Origin: Globisporangium splendens
Taxonomy: Eukaryota; Oomycota; Peronosporomycetes; Pythiales; Pythiaceae
Assembly: GCA_006386115.1 (NCBI GenBank)
Contig: VFIW01000074.1
Location: forward strand, 80,201-144,200
Length of the DNA: 64,000 nt
Direction of reading: 5' to 3'
A program made the position numbers and the translations under genes. The notes beneath the pieces were generated by a model, which worked only from the letters and a program-made list of their open reading frames with translations, did no database searches and had not been told where the DNA came from. Shown piece by piece: positions 8,826-20,249 of the stretch. How positions within the stretch are numbered: position 1 is the stretch's first letter; each line of letters opens with the position of its first letter.

Positions 8826-10365
8826 CAGCAGTTAGTGGTACATCGTCTTCGCGCATTCGAATCTGATAGAACCCATCTTTCAGATCGATAGCACTAAAGA
8901 CGGTGCTGCCAACCATTCCATCAAGGATCATATCCTTGCGTGGAACCGGAGTTTGGGCTGGAATGGTAGCGTCGTTCAGCTTGTTGAAAGCGTGAACAAT
9001 GCGCCAACCACCAGTTGCCTTCTTCACACAGAAGGTTGGGCTACAATGTGGAGACTTTCTCTCCCGCACATGCCCAGCCTTGGCACGTTGTGCAAAGAAC
9101 TCGTCGATCGCAACGACTTGTTCTCTTGGCAACGGCCACTGCCGTGTGATACAATACTTCGTGCCAGGAAGTATGTCAATCTCATGACGAACGCCTCTAT
9201 CGAATGGCAGTTCGTCCGGCACCTTGTCTGGGAATATGTCCTCATATTCCTTGACAAGTTCATACACGGGGTTCTTCTTGAGAGCGTCCCATGACTGCTC
9301 CTCGAACCTCTCCTTCCGTGTCTTCTCATCGAACACTTCAGCCTCCGTTGCTGATACTGTGTTGATGTCTTCTGCATCGTCAACATCGACGATCATGCAG
9401 ACCTGCGAAATTTCGCCTTTCGCTAGGCTACGCTTCAGCGTCTTCTTGCTCATCGATGGCAAGGAAATCAACACTTCAACAGAGCTTGGAGGATTTTCAA
9501 TCTTCACGTGACGGATTACATCCACGTCACCATCTTCATTGTAGACCGCGATATTCGCAAACTCGCTTGAAATGTCTTGTGCTTGGACACTTCCTTCGTC
9601 ACCTTGACATGTACCTTGATCAGGGGCACACGGGACACTCTTCTTGCTGGTCTTCTTCTCTCGGGATGGCTCTTCGGCTCTTTTCCCATTCGTTTCTTCC
9701 ACGCACATCGCCTCGCTCTTAGGGTCGATGGCAAAGGAGACAGTCCTTTTCTGGCGCCTGACTGCTCCACCTCCAGTAGTCTTCTTCAAGATGGGTACCG
9801 CTCGTGAACATGGGGGGCCATCGCACACCGCAATATCACGAGGGTCATCCGGGATCTCTTCCACAGATGTGTAAACCCACACCACTTCATCCGTTGTTGT
9901 GCAGCGCAAGTCAACATCGCGTGACTTGTCAACGGAGATCTTCATCTTCATCCAGTCAATGCTAGGTTGATAGCGCTTCAACCATGGCATTCCCAGAATC
10001 AGATCAAACTTGTCATCGAGGTCGAGTAAAATGAACTCGTCTTCACCTCGGAAATCTTCACACTTCATTGCCAAGCGCACCACGCGCTTCGGCATCTTCA
10101 CAGTCGACCCGTTGGCCAACCGTATAACCATCGTCTTCTCTTCGTTCGCATCAGGCACGAAGACACCATGCCTGACGATCACTTCATTTCGAACAAAGTT
10201 GTTCGACGCACCAGTGTCAACCAAAGCACGTAGAGGCGTTGCAATACCGTCTACATGAACTTTGAGAACGATCAAACTTGACGTTTGATTGACACTGTTC
10301 TCCCTCGTGGAAACTGCATGTGCATCATGCACATTGGGGCCAGAGTCCTGTGTTTCCACAAACAC
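8826..10365 (-). pseudogene. Truncated pol (protease and start of RT) of a second Ty3 family
   Basis: Read on the minus strand, it encodes an aspartic protease with the standard LVDTGAS motif, a long acidic linker and the first part of reverse transcriptase, through TVFSAIDLKDGFYQI and DDVPLTAV. It stops there because the strand switches to the forward leader at 8825; the open frame runs a further ~45 meaningless codons to 8689. It is clearly related to element 1 (shared GVRHEID, TRQWPLPREQV, SPTFCV), but the protease and linker have diverged, so it is a separate family. No RNase H or integrase remains. Confidence 0.85.
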
Positions 10366-10381
10366 AGTCCTCTTTTCGAGC

Positions 10382-10422
10382 CCAGTAGGAGGCCCCGCCC
10401 CTACTGGTCGTTCCCGTTTTTT
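10382..10422 (-). promoter_or_regulatory. Predicted -1 frameshift signal of the second Ty3 family
   Basis: On the minus strand AAAAAAC (10422-10416) is read A AAA AAC in the gag frame. Eight bases later comes the 8-bp stem CCAGTAGG (10407-10400) with CCTACTGG (10389-10382). The gag TAG (10403-10401) lies inside the stem, as in element 1, and the pol fragment is in the -1 frame. Confidence 0.75.
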
Positions 10423-10844
10423 GAACGTTGGGAACGATCGAACCCACGGCCGCGACCGTAGTTGTTCGAGCGCGAACCCTGTGTCGTTTGCCGGTCAGGC
10501 AAGGACACTTTGCAGTTCCGAGCGAAGTGACCCGACTTCCCACAACGGAAACATTTTCCATCGTTGCGAGGACGTTCATTTCCAGGCGTGGAAATGTACG
10601 AGATGTCCATCGGCTCTGGACCATCGTGCGCGACATTCGCTTGTCTTGGTGGCCTTGACGGAAACCCTTGGAACTTCGCTTGCTTGATGCTGAACTCTTC
10701 TTGCATCGCACGGCTGATGGCTTCGTCCAGCGTCTTGGGATACTCACGGAACCAATTGTTCCGGATTGGCCCGTCGTTCAGACCCGTCATGAACGTCACA
10801 ACTTGCGTTGGAACGTCAATCGGCTCGTCAACAATACTCGACAC
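10401..10844 (-). pseudogene. 5'-truncated gag of the second Ty3 family
   Basis: The 147 remaining residues match the C-terminal half of gag: VVTFMTGLNDGP (compare FLNGLNSGP in element 1), a CCHC knuckle CFRCGKSGHFARNC and an Arg/Gly-rich tail ending in TAG. The N-terminal half is missing because the fragment is cut exactly where the LTR at 10845 begins. Orientation is opposite to both the leader and the LTR that flank it. Confidence 0.85.
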
Positions 10845-11484
10845 TATTATGGGCTAAGGCTGCCATTACATGCAAGGTGGCTCTTTGTGTGTGTCACACT
10901 CCACCTTGTGGAAGTGCATTGTGGGTGCGAAGATATTGGGGAGCATATAAAAGTATCCCCACATGTCACAGGTGACGTCATCGTCTGACGCAGTGCTATC
11001 TGTGTCTGAGTTGAGTGTTGGTCGCTTCGCAATCATTGAGATTCGGCGGGATTTACGCACAACAGTACTCTAGACACTGTGAATGATGGTTCCTACTTGG
11101 GAAAACAACATGGTGATGAGACCGACGTGTCTTGCCACCTAAAGTGAGTGCTTAGCCAATCACTTTGCAGGGAATTTTCCACGGGACTTCAAGTTCAAGC
11201 TTCTCTCGAAGGATCCCCTGGGTTCAACTCCGTGTACCCAGGTTTTTATATATCAGATTCATAGGTTTTATTGTGCATGTTTAGGTTTTAGTTATAAACC
11301 CTGTCGGAGCCCTCGGGGTTCATTCGTAAGTAGCGACAGGAACCATAACCTTTTCAATTCAGTTGCAAATTTTCCTCCAAGCCCTCAAGTCGTCTTCCCT
11401 CCCTCCTAGTCGGGAGTTCGCTTCCTCGTCGCACAAGCTTGTGTGCCGTGTTTTGGGGACTGTTGTGAACAGCTCCCCATTACA
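10845..11484 (+). repeat. LTR related to the element 1 LTR
   Basis: It ends CCCCATTACA like 1-651 and matches it closely from the CACTTTGCAGGGAATTTTCC segment to the end. The start is degraded (TATTATGGGC instead of TGTAATGGGC) and the U3 half differs. It is either the 3' LTR of the rearranged second element or a solo LTR of a sister subfamily. Confidence 0.8.
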
Positions 11485-13194
11485 GTTGTTCTAACTGACA
11501 CCCACAGTGTCTCTCATTGGCAGATAGTCGGTGTCCAATTCGAATATCATCCAATGGTATTAAATCTTAATGGCTTAGTCCTATTGGCTAATATGCAAAT
11601 AGCTACGTACAGTGTTCAAGAGTGACATATATTAATGTGTCACCAACTGTAGGTAGTGGGTGGGTTAAGAAGAGATTGTAAAACCCATGTGGGTGAAAAC
11701 CCGCGCTCTGCCGACCCGAGAACCCATGTGATGGGGAGCTCCAATACATGGATAACCACGTTTTCATCTTTGACAGAAGTTTAGTCTGATCGGTGCTTGG
11801 CGAAAACGTTATTTTTGTCAAATTTGACTTCTATGGAATTCTCCGTGCAAATGTCAGCTAAATTTTGTGTTTCATCATGCATTTTGCACGAGGAATTCCA
11901 TTATATTCTGGCATTTAAACTATACATATTTTGGCCAATAAGGTTAAACCAGAAAATTCACCTAAATATCTTTGTCCAAAATGAACGCCGATTTCCATGT
12001 CTATCGTGTGATGCACCGCCTGTCATTGCAGCATTACGTATCTCCCCAGAGAGTATTCGCCAGTACAGTTGATCGAGATACGTCTTATTACTTTAAAGTG
12101 TTTCTTGAGGCAGCGGAAAACTGCATCTGATCTTCCTGAACATTCTCTGGGCTGTTCAATAGTCTGACAAGTACACTGTAATTCCAGTGGTGAGACGCGC
12201 CTCGGTCCTTGCGATAGAACGTTGCAATTCAGCCAGACGAATCTTCTTCTCGCACGCACCCATGCCATTTCGGCCCAGCAGATGCATAGAAAAGCCTCCT
12301 GCATGCCAGTGTTGTCATACAATAGCAACGAAACCTTTTAGAAACAAGATTTTTTGCGAACACGATAGACGTCTTCTTTCTACACGTGTAATCAAGGCAC
12401 TGCCCAGGTCGTGGGCAGGCGCTATGCTGCTGTTAGTCATAGGTCTTGTTCTTTGCCCATGAAAGCGCTTTAGTACAAATTCGAGCGCAACTTCGATGAT
12501 CTCCATCGTCGCTGCGGTTAATAATCTTTGTGAGAAGTCGCACGAGCCTGTGAGGCATTCATTCGGCCATTGCATCCATTCCTCCCTTGTGTTGCTACAA
12601 AGACACCATTATGAAGGAATACTCGTCGGTCACATCTAAACGTTAGTATTCTTATTGCTGCAAACAACATGTCTTTTGAGCCAATTCCGAACGTCGCCGG
12701 TGATCACGTCGGAACAGCGCTGTCCGCGGTAGCAGATAATTGGTGATAGGAGTTGGCGCGACAGTAGATGTAAGCTCGAAGTTGTCGTTTCGTAACATTT
12801 GGCGCACCAGGAAATGTTGCAGCGATTACCCATCGACTGATTGGTTTAACTCACTTCGTCACTCAGATGCCGACTACCTTCCTGGGTAAGCAGAAAAATA
12901 CCATATACCGAGCGTATCGAATGTTAATCCATCAATGTCTAACTCTTCTTTCGCTTGTGCGTCCAGATCTTCCATAGTGATGTCTTCCATCATCTCCGTA
13001 CAACGACCGCTCGGCTCCACAGCAATTATGAGCATTACATCACTGCGGCACACTTTATCTGGAGAGAAATTCGTCAACCAATTTGGATGCAGAATTCCAT
13101 TAATCTATGCATTCGACATGGAAATTAGCCAAACCTGTGCGAAAGCCAAAACGAGAAAGGTAATTTACGCTTCAAAATATCAAAATTGAAAATT
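11485..13194. other. Intergenic region, nothing recognised
   Basis: About 1.7 kb between the last LTR and the pectate lyase array. Only short ORFs without familiar motifs occur on either strand. Confidence 0.5.
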
Positions 13195-13262
13195 CTACGG
13201 AGAAAAAGAAACGCAGACGAGCAGAAAAGATTGCAACAAATACAGACTACAGAGTAGCAAAA

Positions 13263-14057
13263 TTACTTGGTGATCTGGACGCTCGACGTCGAGTACTGGC
13301 ACAAGGTGCCCGATGGACCGTCGCCCAACTCCTTTGGCTCGCCCTGGCCCTTCGCCACACCCTGCGACCACGCACACACCTTCACCTTCGACTTGGACGA
13401 CTTGACCTTGACGTTCGTGAGCTTGGCCTCGTCGCCAAAGTTCTTGTTCACCGTCACGATGCTCGACTTCGGGTTCACGGCGTACACGTTGGACACCGTC
13501 ACCTTTCGCTTGACGTTGCCGCACGTCCCGCACGAGCGGTAGAGCTTGCCAAAGTCTTCGACGTAGAAGCCGTCGATGGACACGGCACCCGGACCGTTGT
13601 GCTGCACGACCTTGTCTTCGGCGTACCGCGCGCCGCCGCCGATGACCTTGGACACACTCGAGGCCGAGCCGCCCTTGATCGACAGAGCGTCTTCGCACAC
13701 GTCGGTCCACCACACGTTCTCGATGGTGCAGCCGTGCTTCTCGCAGTGCACTCCCTCCATCTGGTTCTTGCCGATGATGACGTTCTTGAGCGTGGCACCT
13801 GGCTCGACGAGGAACACCATGGTGTTCTTGCTGCTCTCCTTCTGACCCTGGCACTTGACGTTCTTGAGCTCGTACGTCTTCATACCGCCGTCAAAGGTGG
13901 TGCCAGCCTTGACGACTTGCGGCGCGACGAGCTGGACGAGTCCCTTGCTGGCTGGCCAGACCCCCGTGGGCATGGCGGCGGCGTCGACTTGGGACGAGGA
14001 GAGCGCGAGGGCGACGGTGGCAGCGGTGAGTGCAGCGACGGAGAACGACTTGACCAT
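13263..14057 (-). CDS. Pectate lyase, PL3 family, copy A (intact)
   Basis: 264 residues. A signal peptide (MVKSFSVAALTAATVALALSSSQVDA) predicts secretion; the mature enzyme would cleave plant de-esterified pectin (polygalacturonate) by calcium-dependent beta-elimination. PL3 hallmarks are visible: TIENVWWTDVCEDALSIKGG, with the acidic calcium-binding residues; the HNGPG segment; FYVEDFGKLYRSCGTCG with paired cysteines; and a right-handed beta-helix-like repeat pattern. The length is normal for single-domain PL3. The start ATG has a strong CACCATGG context. An initiator-like TTCATTCAGCATTTCACC lies ~70 bases upstream (14141-14124). Copy B is its inverted partner, with the same promoter type. 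The longer upstream ORF is not needed. Confidence 0.92.
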   Translation of the reverse strand: MVKSFSVAALTAATVALALSSSQVDAAAMPTGVWPASKGLVQLVAPQVVKAGTTFDGGMKTYELKNVKCQGQKESSKNTMVFLVEPGATLKNVIIGKNQMEGVHCEKHGCTIENVWWTDVCEDALSIKGGSASSVSKVIGGGARYAEDKVVQHNGPGAVSIDGFYVEDFGKLYRSCGTCGNVKRKVTVSNVYAVNPKSSIVTVNKNFGDEAKLTNVKVKSSKSKVKVCAWSQGVAKGQGEPKELGDGPSGTLCQYSTSSVQITK

Positions 14058-14123
14058 GGTGGTGATTTTGAAGAAGCTTGTTGTTGGTTGTTGCCGTTGC
14101 TGTTGCTGTGGGTGGTGGTTGCT

Positions 14124-14141
14124 GGTGAAATGCTGAATGAA
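14124..14141 (-). promoter_or_regulatory. Oomycete Inr/FPR-like core promoter of copy A
   Basis: TTCATTCAGCATTTCACC fits the loose oomycete pattern (T)CATTYYNCA(A/T)TTT and sits ~70 bases before the ATG. Confidence 0.55.
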
Positions 14142-16113
14142 AGAACTCGTCAAGAGTTTGATATTCTCTTGCGCTGAGTCTACTGTCACTGGGAGCCTCT
14201 CATCGTCACGGTTATGATCCGGAGCTCCTCGTATTAGTTGAGTGTAACACCTGGTGTAAAAGAACAGCCGAATACATGTATTCTTGAGTAACGCATGCTT
14301 TTGCGCTTTTTCCACTCGCTTTGAAAACGCGGGCGAATTGTGCTTCGCCTTCACATCTTATTTTATCCCTCTAAAAACGTGTTTTTGTCTCGGTTCGCGT
14401 AAACGAAAAAGTGGATAGAGAAGACGAGAGAGAGAGAAGGTAATTCTATTTAACTTATGATCTACATACAGTTTAAGAATTCCTGAGTCTCATTTACACT
14501 GCTGACAGTTAGGTGTTTCTAAGCATTGACGGTGTGGCACCGATATCATTGTCGAGTAGAGCTGCGACTTGGGACATAAGAACTTGATCATTTCCCCGCG
14601 ACGGCTAGAGAAGACGAATACATGTCCTGCAGTCCGAATACTCACTGCAGTTGTGTGAGCATTCTCTAGTGTGAACTCATGTTCAGCATGAATAAAACGC
14701 GATGATTTTTTGTGTGCATGTCAGCGCTCGTCGTGTGAACAAATTGAGCGAGTGAAGATGCTGAGTTTGGTGGCACCCAGTGTTTGTGTACGTTATAAAA
14801 TCAGTAAAAGCTGACACCGATGGCAAGTAAACCCGATTCGCACGATGTCGTGGTCAGCCTCAATGAAAGCGCTCAAAACCGTATTCGAGATGAGCTCATG
14901 ACAGTCGGAAACGCGAGTGCCGATGTGCATCTACTCGAACATAAATGCAGCCGAGCACTGTTAATCGCGTCAAGGCGCCAACACTGCAAAGCACGGTCGA
15001 AAGGAGGGGTCCACTTATCTTTCAGGATAGGGTGTATGCTCGTCCTTTCTCTCGATACCAAGTTGAACTGCACAATACTCGACTAATTTTAGTTGCGACT
15101 GTACTAAACCTTGGTTCCTCGAGACCAGCCGGTTTGGCAGGTTTGGCAGCGTATCTCTGCGATCCGACCACCGCGAGCGGACAAAGCAAGTCCGGCAAAG
15201 GAGGACGCATCCCGATTTCTGCACAATCATCTGTTCCGGGTGTAATCACGAGCTGCTGCTGTGCATAGAGGAGACGAGGGATCACGTCTCGTCTGTCGTC
15301 GCTGATCGCGGCCAAGTGTCCTTTTCGCTGTTGCTTTGCAGAAGCCAGATCCTAAATGATAAGGTGGACCCTTGGACTGTGGTCTGTATCCGAGGTGATT
15401 GTTAATGGTCGACCACGTGCAGTTGTAGGTGTCGTAGCGCTTCTCAGTTCGGCAGGAACAGACCATCTCTCGCGTATCTGATCGACGTGCACTTTGTCAT
15501 GTGCGCAGTAGAACTATGCAGTACAGCATAGTGAGCAATAAAGCACCGAATACATGAAACCAGCGTGCTGACAGATACGGGGCAGCCTAGCTTCCTGATC
15601 GAGCACTGAGAGACACGATGATAATTTTCCGCGCACCGTCCTGCCGACCTTTCATTTCGGTGCTGGGCATCAACAATGAATGCAAGGATTCGCTAGTGCT
15701 AAAAGTCTGTTCGCTCTGTCGACTTTCGCACTAACGAAGCCTTGCACTATCTGTCACATCCACAATTCTGCAAGCGATTCTCCCTCAACCGGTCGAGGTG
15801 AGCAGTTGTGGTAGAATCACGGGCAGAATTGGTGCGAGGGTAAAGAAACACTTTTGCGATTGACAGAAGGATGGGCAGCCAATTAAATGGAGCGCAATCA
15901 TAATTAAGATTACAACCAGACCGCGCCAGACTAAACCACGAGAGTCGAAAGTCATTCTTTCATACCAGCTGTCCTCCTTCAACTAAAACGAGGGGTTCCG
16001 CATCTTCACCGAAACGGGGAGCTACAAATGGCTCTGATAGCAACAGCTCTCCAACAGATTACACTACGAGAAGCAGAGGAGTAGGTCATGCACAACACAC
16101 TCTTCACCAAGTC

Positions 16114-16132
16114 GCTCATTCTGCAATTTACC
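16114..16132 (+). promoter_or_regulatory. Oomycete core promoter (Inr + FPR) of copy B
   Basis: GCTCATTCTGCAATTTACC matches the oomycete initiator plus flanking-promoter-region consensus and lies ~70 bases before the copy B ATG at 16201. Confidence 0.75.
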
Positions 16133-16200
16133 AGCAACCACCACCCACAGCAACAGCAACGGCAACAACCAACAACAAGCTTCTTCAAAATCACCACCAT

Positions 16201-16996
16201 GGTCAAGTCGTTCTCCGTCGCTGCACTCACCGCTGCCACCGTCGCCCTCGCGCTCTCCTCGTCCCAAGTCGACGCCGCCGCCATGCCCACGGGGGTCTGG
16301 CCAGCCAGCAAGGGACTCGTCCAGCTCGTCGCGCCGCAAGTCGTCAAGGCTGGCACCACCTTTGACGGCGGTATGAAGACGTACGAGCTCCTCAAGAAAA
16401 CGTCAAGCCAGTGTCAGAAGTGAGAGCAGCAAGACCACCATGGTGTTCTCGGGTCGGCAGGGGGCCACGCTCAGAACGTCATCATCGGCAAAGAACCAGA
16501 TGGGGGAGTGCACTGCGAGAAGCACGGCTGCACCATCGAGAACGTGTGGTGGACCGACGTGTGCGAAGACGCTCTGTCGATCAAGGGCGGCTCGGCCTCG
16601 AGTGTGTCCAAGGTCATCGGCGGCGGCGCGCGGTACGCCGAAGACAAGGTCGTGCAGCACAACGGTCCGGGTGCCGTGTCCATCGACGGCTTCTACGTCG
16701 AAGACTTTGGCAAGCTCTACCGCTCGTGCGGGACGTGCGGCAACGTCAAGCGAAAGGTGACGGTGTCCAACGTGTACGCCGTGAACCCGAAGTCGAGCAT
16801 CGTGACGGTGAACAAGAACTTTGGCGACGAGGCCAAGCTCACGAACGTCAAGGTCAAGTCGTCCAAGTCGAAGGTGAAGGTGTGTGCGTGGTCGCAGGGT
16901 GTGGCGAAGGGCCAGGGCGAGCCAAAGGAGTTGGGCGACGGTCCATCGGGCACCTTGTGCCAGTACTCGACGTCGAGCGTCCAGATCACCAAGTAA
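16201..16996 (+). pseudogene. Pectate lyase PL3 copy B, frame broken by clustered indels
   Basis: It begins with the same signal peptide and 60-odd residues as copy A. Several small insertions and deletions between 16386 and 16508 put in a stop (16421-16423) and shift the frame; from 16508 the frame is again clean to the stop at 16994-16996 and is essentially identical to copy A. The overall length is only 1 bp more than the intact 795 bp. Damage restricted to ~120 bp in an otherwise perfect copy could be a real lesion or a consensus error. Confidence 0.8.
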
Positions 16997-17797
16997 TTTT
17001 GCTACTCTGTAGTCTGTATTTGTTGCAATCTTTTTCTACTAGTATCCGTGTGTTGTTTCTCTTTAGAAGTTAAGGAAGCACATAAAAACTTCACTTTAAT
17101 TGAAGCTTTTGAATTACATTGCAATGTCGAAGGACTGTCATTTCTGGATCGCAGTAATTGCTGGATGTGTAAAAAAACTCTTACTTGTCGTGGAAAACAA
17201 GAAATCTATTGATCAAGGCATTCAAGATTTTTACTGTTGATCAGCCTACCTATTGAAACAGGTCGACTGTAAAAGGGGGTCGAGGGCAAAGAGCTGTTGC
17301 GCTTGATCTCGGTGTTGGGCGAGGAGCCAGGTTGCAAGCAATTGAGCACCAGATACCTGAGGTGAAATGATCTTGTAACACACACTTCGCAGACACTTTG
17401 TAGGAAAGCGTCCTGCGTCTTGCTTCTGATCTGTACTCACAGTAGATGATAATGCGGATTATGTTGCTCTACCTACGTACTCCGCGGAATAAGACGTGAG
17501 AGGCACATTGCTCATCACTCTTCCTTACAGTCGTACGCCATGCTTGCTGCTCGATCAAGCAATAAAACGTTAATGACTGTCTTCTTGCCGGCAAATTTCA
17601 CTCTCCACCGAAATTTCTCCACCGACATCGACTGGTACGAGGAAAATTCACAAAATTTGCCATCCACGATTGCAATGCAATTCAAAAGCTTCAATTAAAG
17701 TGAAGTTTTTATGTGCTTCCTTAACTTCTAAAGAGAAACAACACACGGATACTAGTAGAAAAAGATTGCAACAAATACAGACTACAGAGTAGCAAAA
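16997..17797. repeat. Palindromic spacer between convergent copies B and C
   Basis: 16997-17125 is an almost perfect inverted repeat of 17680-17797 (3' flanks of B and C). The ~550-bp loop between them matches the loop at 21190-21745, but in the opposite orientation. Confidence 0.8.
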
Positions 17798-18592
17798 TTA
17801 CTTGGTGATCTGGACGCTCGACGTCGAGTACTGGCACAAGGTGCCCGATGGACCGTCGCCCAACTCCTTTGGCTCGCCCTGGCCCTTCGCCACACCCTGC
17901 GACCACGCACACACCTTCACCTTCGACTTGGACGACTTGACCTTGACGTTCGTGAGCTTGGCCTCGTCGCCAAAGTTCTTGTTCACCGTCACGATGCTCG
18001 ACTTCGGGTTCACGGCGTACACGTTGGACACCGTCACCTTTCGCTTGACGTTGCCACACGTCCCGCACGAGCGGTAGAGCTTGCCAAAGTCTTCGACGTA
18101 GAAACCGTCGATGGACACGGCACCCGGACCGTTGTGCTGCACGACCTTGTCGTCCGCGTACCGTGCGCCGCCGCCGATGACCTTGGACACACTCGAGGCC
18201 GAGCCGCCCTTGATCGACAGCGCGTCTTCGCACACGTCGGTCCACCACACGTTCTCGATGGTGCAGCCGTGCTTCTCGCAGTGCACTCCCTCCATCTGGT
18301 TCTTGCCGATGATGACGTTCTTGAGCGTGGCACCTGGCTCGACGAGGAACACCATGGTGTTCTTGCTGCTCTCCTTCTGGCCCTGGCACTTGACGTTCTT
18401 GAGCTCGTACGTCTTCATGCCGCCGTCAAAGGTGGTGCCGGCCTTGACGACTTGCGGCGCGACGAGCTGGACGAGTCCCTTGCTGGCTGGCCATACGCCT
18501 GTGGGCATGGCGGCGGCGTCGACTTGGGATGAGGAGAGCGCGAGGGCGACGATGGCAGTGGCGAGGGTAGCGACGGAGAGCGACTTGACCAT
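17798..18592 (-). CDS. Pectate lyase, PL3 family, copy C (intact)
   Basis: 264 residues, secreted PL3 pectate lyase with signal peptide MVKSLSVATLATAIVALALS... and the same TIENVWWTDVCEDALSIKGG core as copy A. The N-terminal variant and the promoter (GCTCATTCTGCAATTTGCC at 18646-18628) are the same as in copies E and F. The C-terminus (SSVQITK) and 3' flank instead match copies A and B (D, E and F have SSVKITK). Copy C is therefore a mosaic of the two subtypes, joined within the gene. Confidence 0.92.
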   Translation of the reverse strand: MVKSLSVATLATAIVALALSSSQVDAAAMPTGVWPASKGLVQLVAPQVVKAGTTFDGGMKTYELKNVKCQGQKESSKNTMVFLVEPGATLKNVIIGKNQMEGVHCEKHGCTIENVWWTDVCEDALSIKGGSASSVSKVIGGGARYADDKVVQHNGPGAVSIDGFYVEDFGKLYRSCGTCGNVKRKVTVSNVYAVNPKSSIVTVNKNFGDEAKLTNVKVKSSKSKVKVCAWSQGVAKGQGEPKELGDGPSGTLCQYSTSSVQITK

Positions 18593-20249
18593 GGTGGTGA
18601 TTTTGAAGAATCTTGTTATTGGTTTCTGGCAAATTGCAGAATGAGCTGAGATTAGGATAATAGAAGGTTGCTGAGTAAGTTCTTGCTCTTAGCAGCTAAC
18701 TGCGTGTCCCGTGGAATTGTTCATGAGCAATTTAAACGCTTTTGACCCATCACAGTTTTAGAATCCCACAGTAGACGGCAGATTCTGTAGAAAGTGGTTG
18801 AGAAGTTGCGCTGTATGGTAATCAAACCCCCCCGTAAACTTGTCATCAATTCGTAATTGTTGCTATACAAAATGTTGTTGTGATTTCTTTCCTGCAAGCC
18901 GGCTGGTTGGGGAGAAGATGGATCTGCCGTGGAGAGTTTGTAGACGCCGATCTCGAAAGATAGCTGGACTCGTTGCAAACTCAAGTTGCTTCTGTGTGCT
19001 CTTTACCCTCGTAGTTTGGCGCAGCGAGCGCGTGAATGCGGATCTGGGCTCTAACCCACATCTCGCAGTCAGATTGATTCCGGCCAGAGAGGAGATCAGC
19101 GCAGAGATACGCATCCTGACTACGCATTTGATACAAACAGGCTCAAGCTTTACAGACGCTTGGAGGAGGGCGACGAACGATTGACCACCAAAGACCTTGT
19201 CTTGTGGCGAGTGATTGTTCAAATAGACGACATTAATCGCGATACTGTATGCATGTGAATTGGCACACAGAGATCACCGCATCCAGCGTGTCGCAGTACG
19301 AAGGAAGTATTAACCCCTCCAAGGCGGACGAAAATACCAGTTCAGGTGCCGAGGGGCTATCAGCAATACGATTTAGCGCGATCTGAATCTTGAATGCGAG
19401 AACGCCACGGCAGCGAGTGAACCACGTGCCTTTAGGGTTAGATGCAACAATCGCACCCGCCAAGAAAATGGCGCGTGCGTCCGTGCGGTTGTGCACTGAT
19501 GTTGCTCGCAGAAGTGATCCGTGCGACGAACGAGTCCCATCTATCGGATATCATAGGTGAGGGGCTACAGTTCAGTCAACAGTCACAGAAACCTTCGACA
19601 CAACAATTGCATGACAGCTGTTTTGCAGGACGCTTATTCGTCTCCATCCGACCAGCGGCAGCAACCAAAGGACACTCGCTCCATGTCGACCACCGAATCG
19701 TTGGATGCTCAACGGAAACATCGATTTTCTGTCAATAATACAAGACGATAAGAATACAGCACGCTTAGAGAATAGAATGCAACGTTCGCTGCGCTCTCTC
19801 TGTCTCTCATAGCCCTATCTATACTATGACGCAAAGTTTCTAGGGCCGACGAGCATGCGAAGGCAGCAAACAACGCAAAAATGCACCAAGTGCAGTCATT
19901 TCGAGCTTTTATCGATTTGCGATGGGAAGCCTCGCACTCCCCATTGCGCGATTCGTCTGCGCGAGAGAGAAACATACAAGAAGACAAGCAGGATGGGGAC
20001 TTGAAGCAGAGGACTCACAGAAACAAACGGGTTACAAAAGGACCGCGTTCATCGAGTGAACCATTAACATTAAAGTTGAAGCAGATAAAAAAGAACATGT
20101 GAGGCACAGGTTCATGGAAAAACTGCTTTTCAAAGGTTACAGGCATAAAACCGGCTCCTAGTAGCATTGTTGTAGAGAAAATACATTCCTAATCAGCTCA
20201 TTTCGCAAGTTGCCAGAAACCAAATAACAAGATTCCTTCAAAATCTACC
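18593..20249. repeat. Spacer between divergent copies C and D
   Basis: It repeats at 22666-24323 with a constant offset of 4073 bp. I see no difference from 18593 to about 19735; beyond that the two copies differ by many small indels. Short ORFs on both strands are identical in the two repeats, but none has a recognisable motif or the base pattern of a real gene. The C promoter lies at its left end and a degenerate D promoter at 20195-20213. Confidence 0.75.

Larger units (their letters stand above)
14058..16200. repeat. Spacer between copies A and B, part LINE-derived
   Basis: The two ends mirror each other (CAACAAC/CAGCAA-rich leaders of A and B). The block from about 15316 to 16010 matches 27806-28400 plus 28914-29030 near the LINE copies: it carries a short piece of the LINE ORF (minus strand, near 15316-15470) followed by the same non-coding flank. 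The spacers of the other two divergent pairs have a different sequence. 14380-15300 holds nothing I recognise. Confidence 0.6.

Noticed and set aside
13195..18389. Arg-rich ORFs of ~220 codons opposite to or out of frame with each pectate lyase
   Set aside because: They recur in every copy because the copies are identical, and their Arg/Gln-rich composition is that of a GC-rich gene read in the wrong frame.
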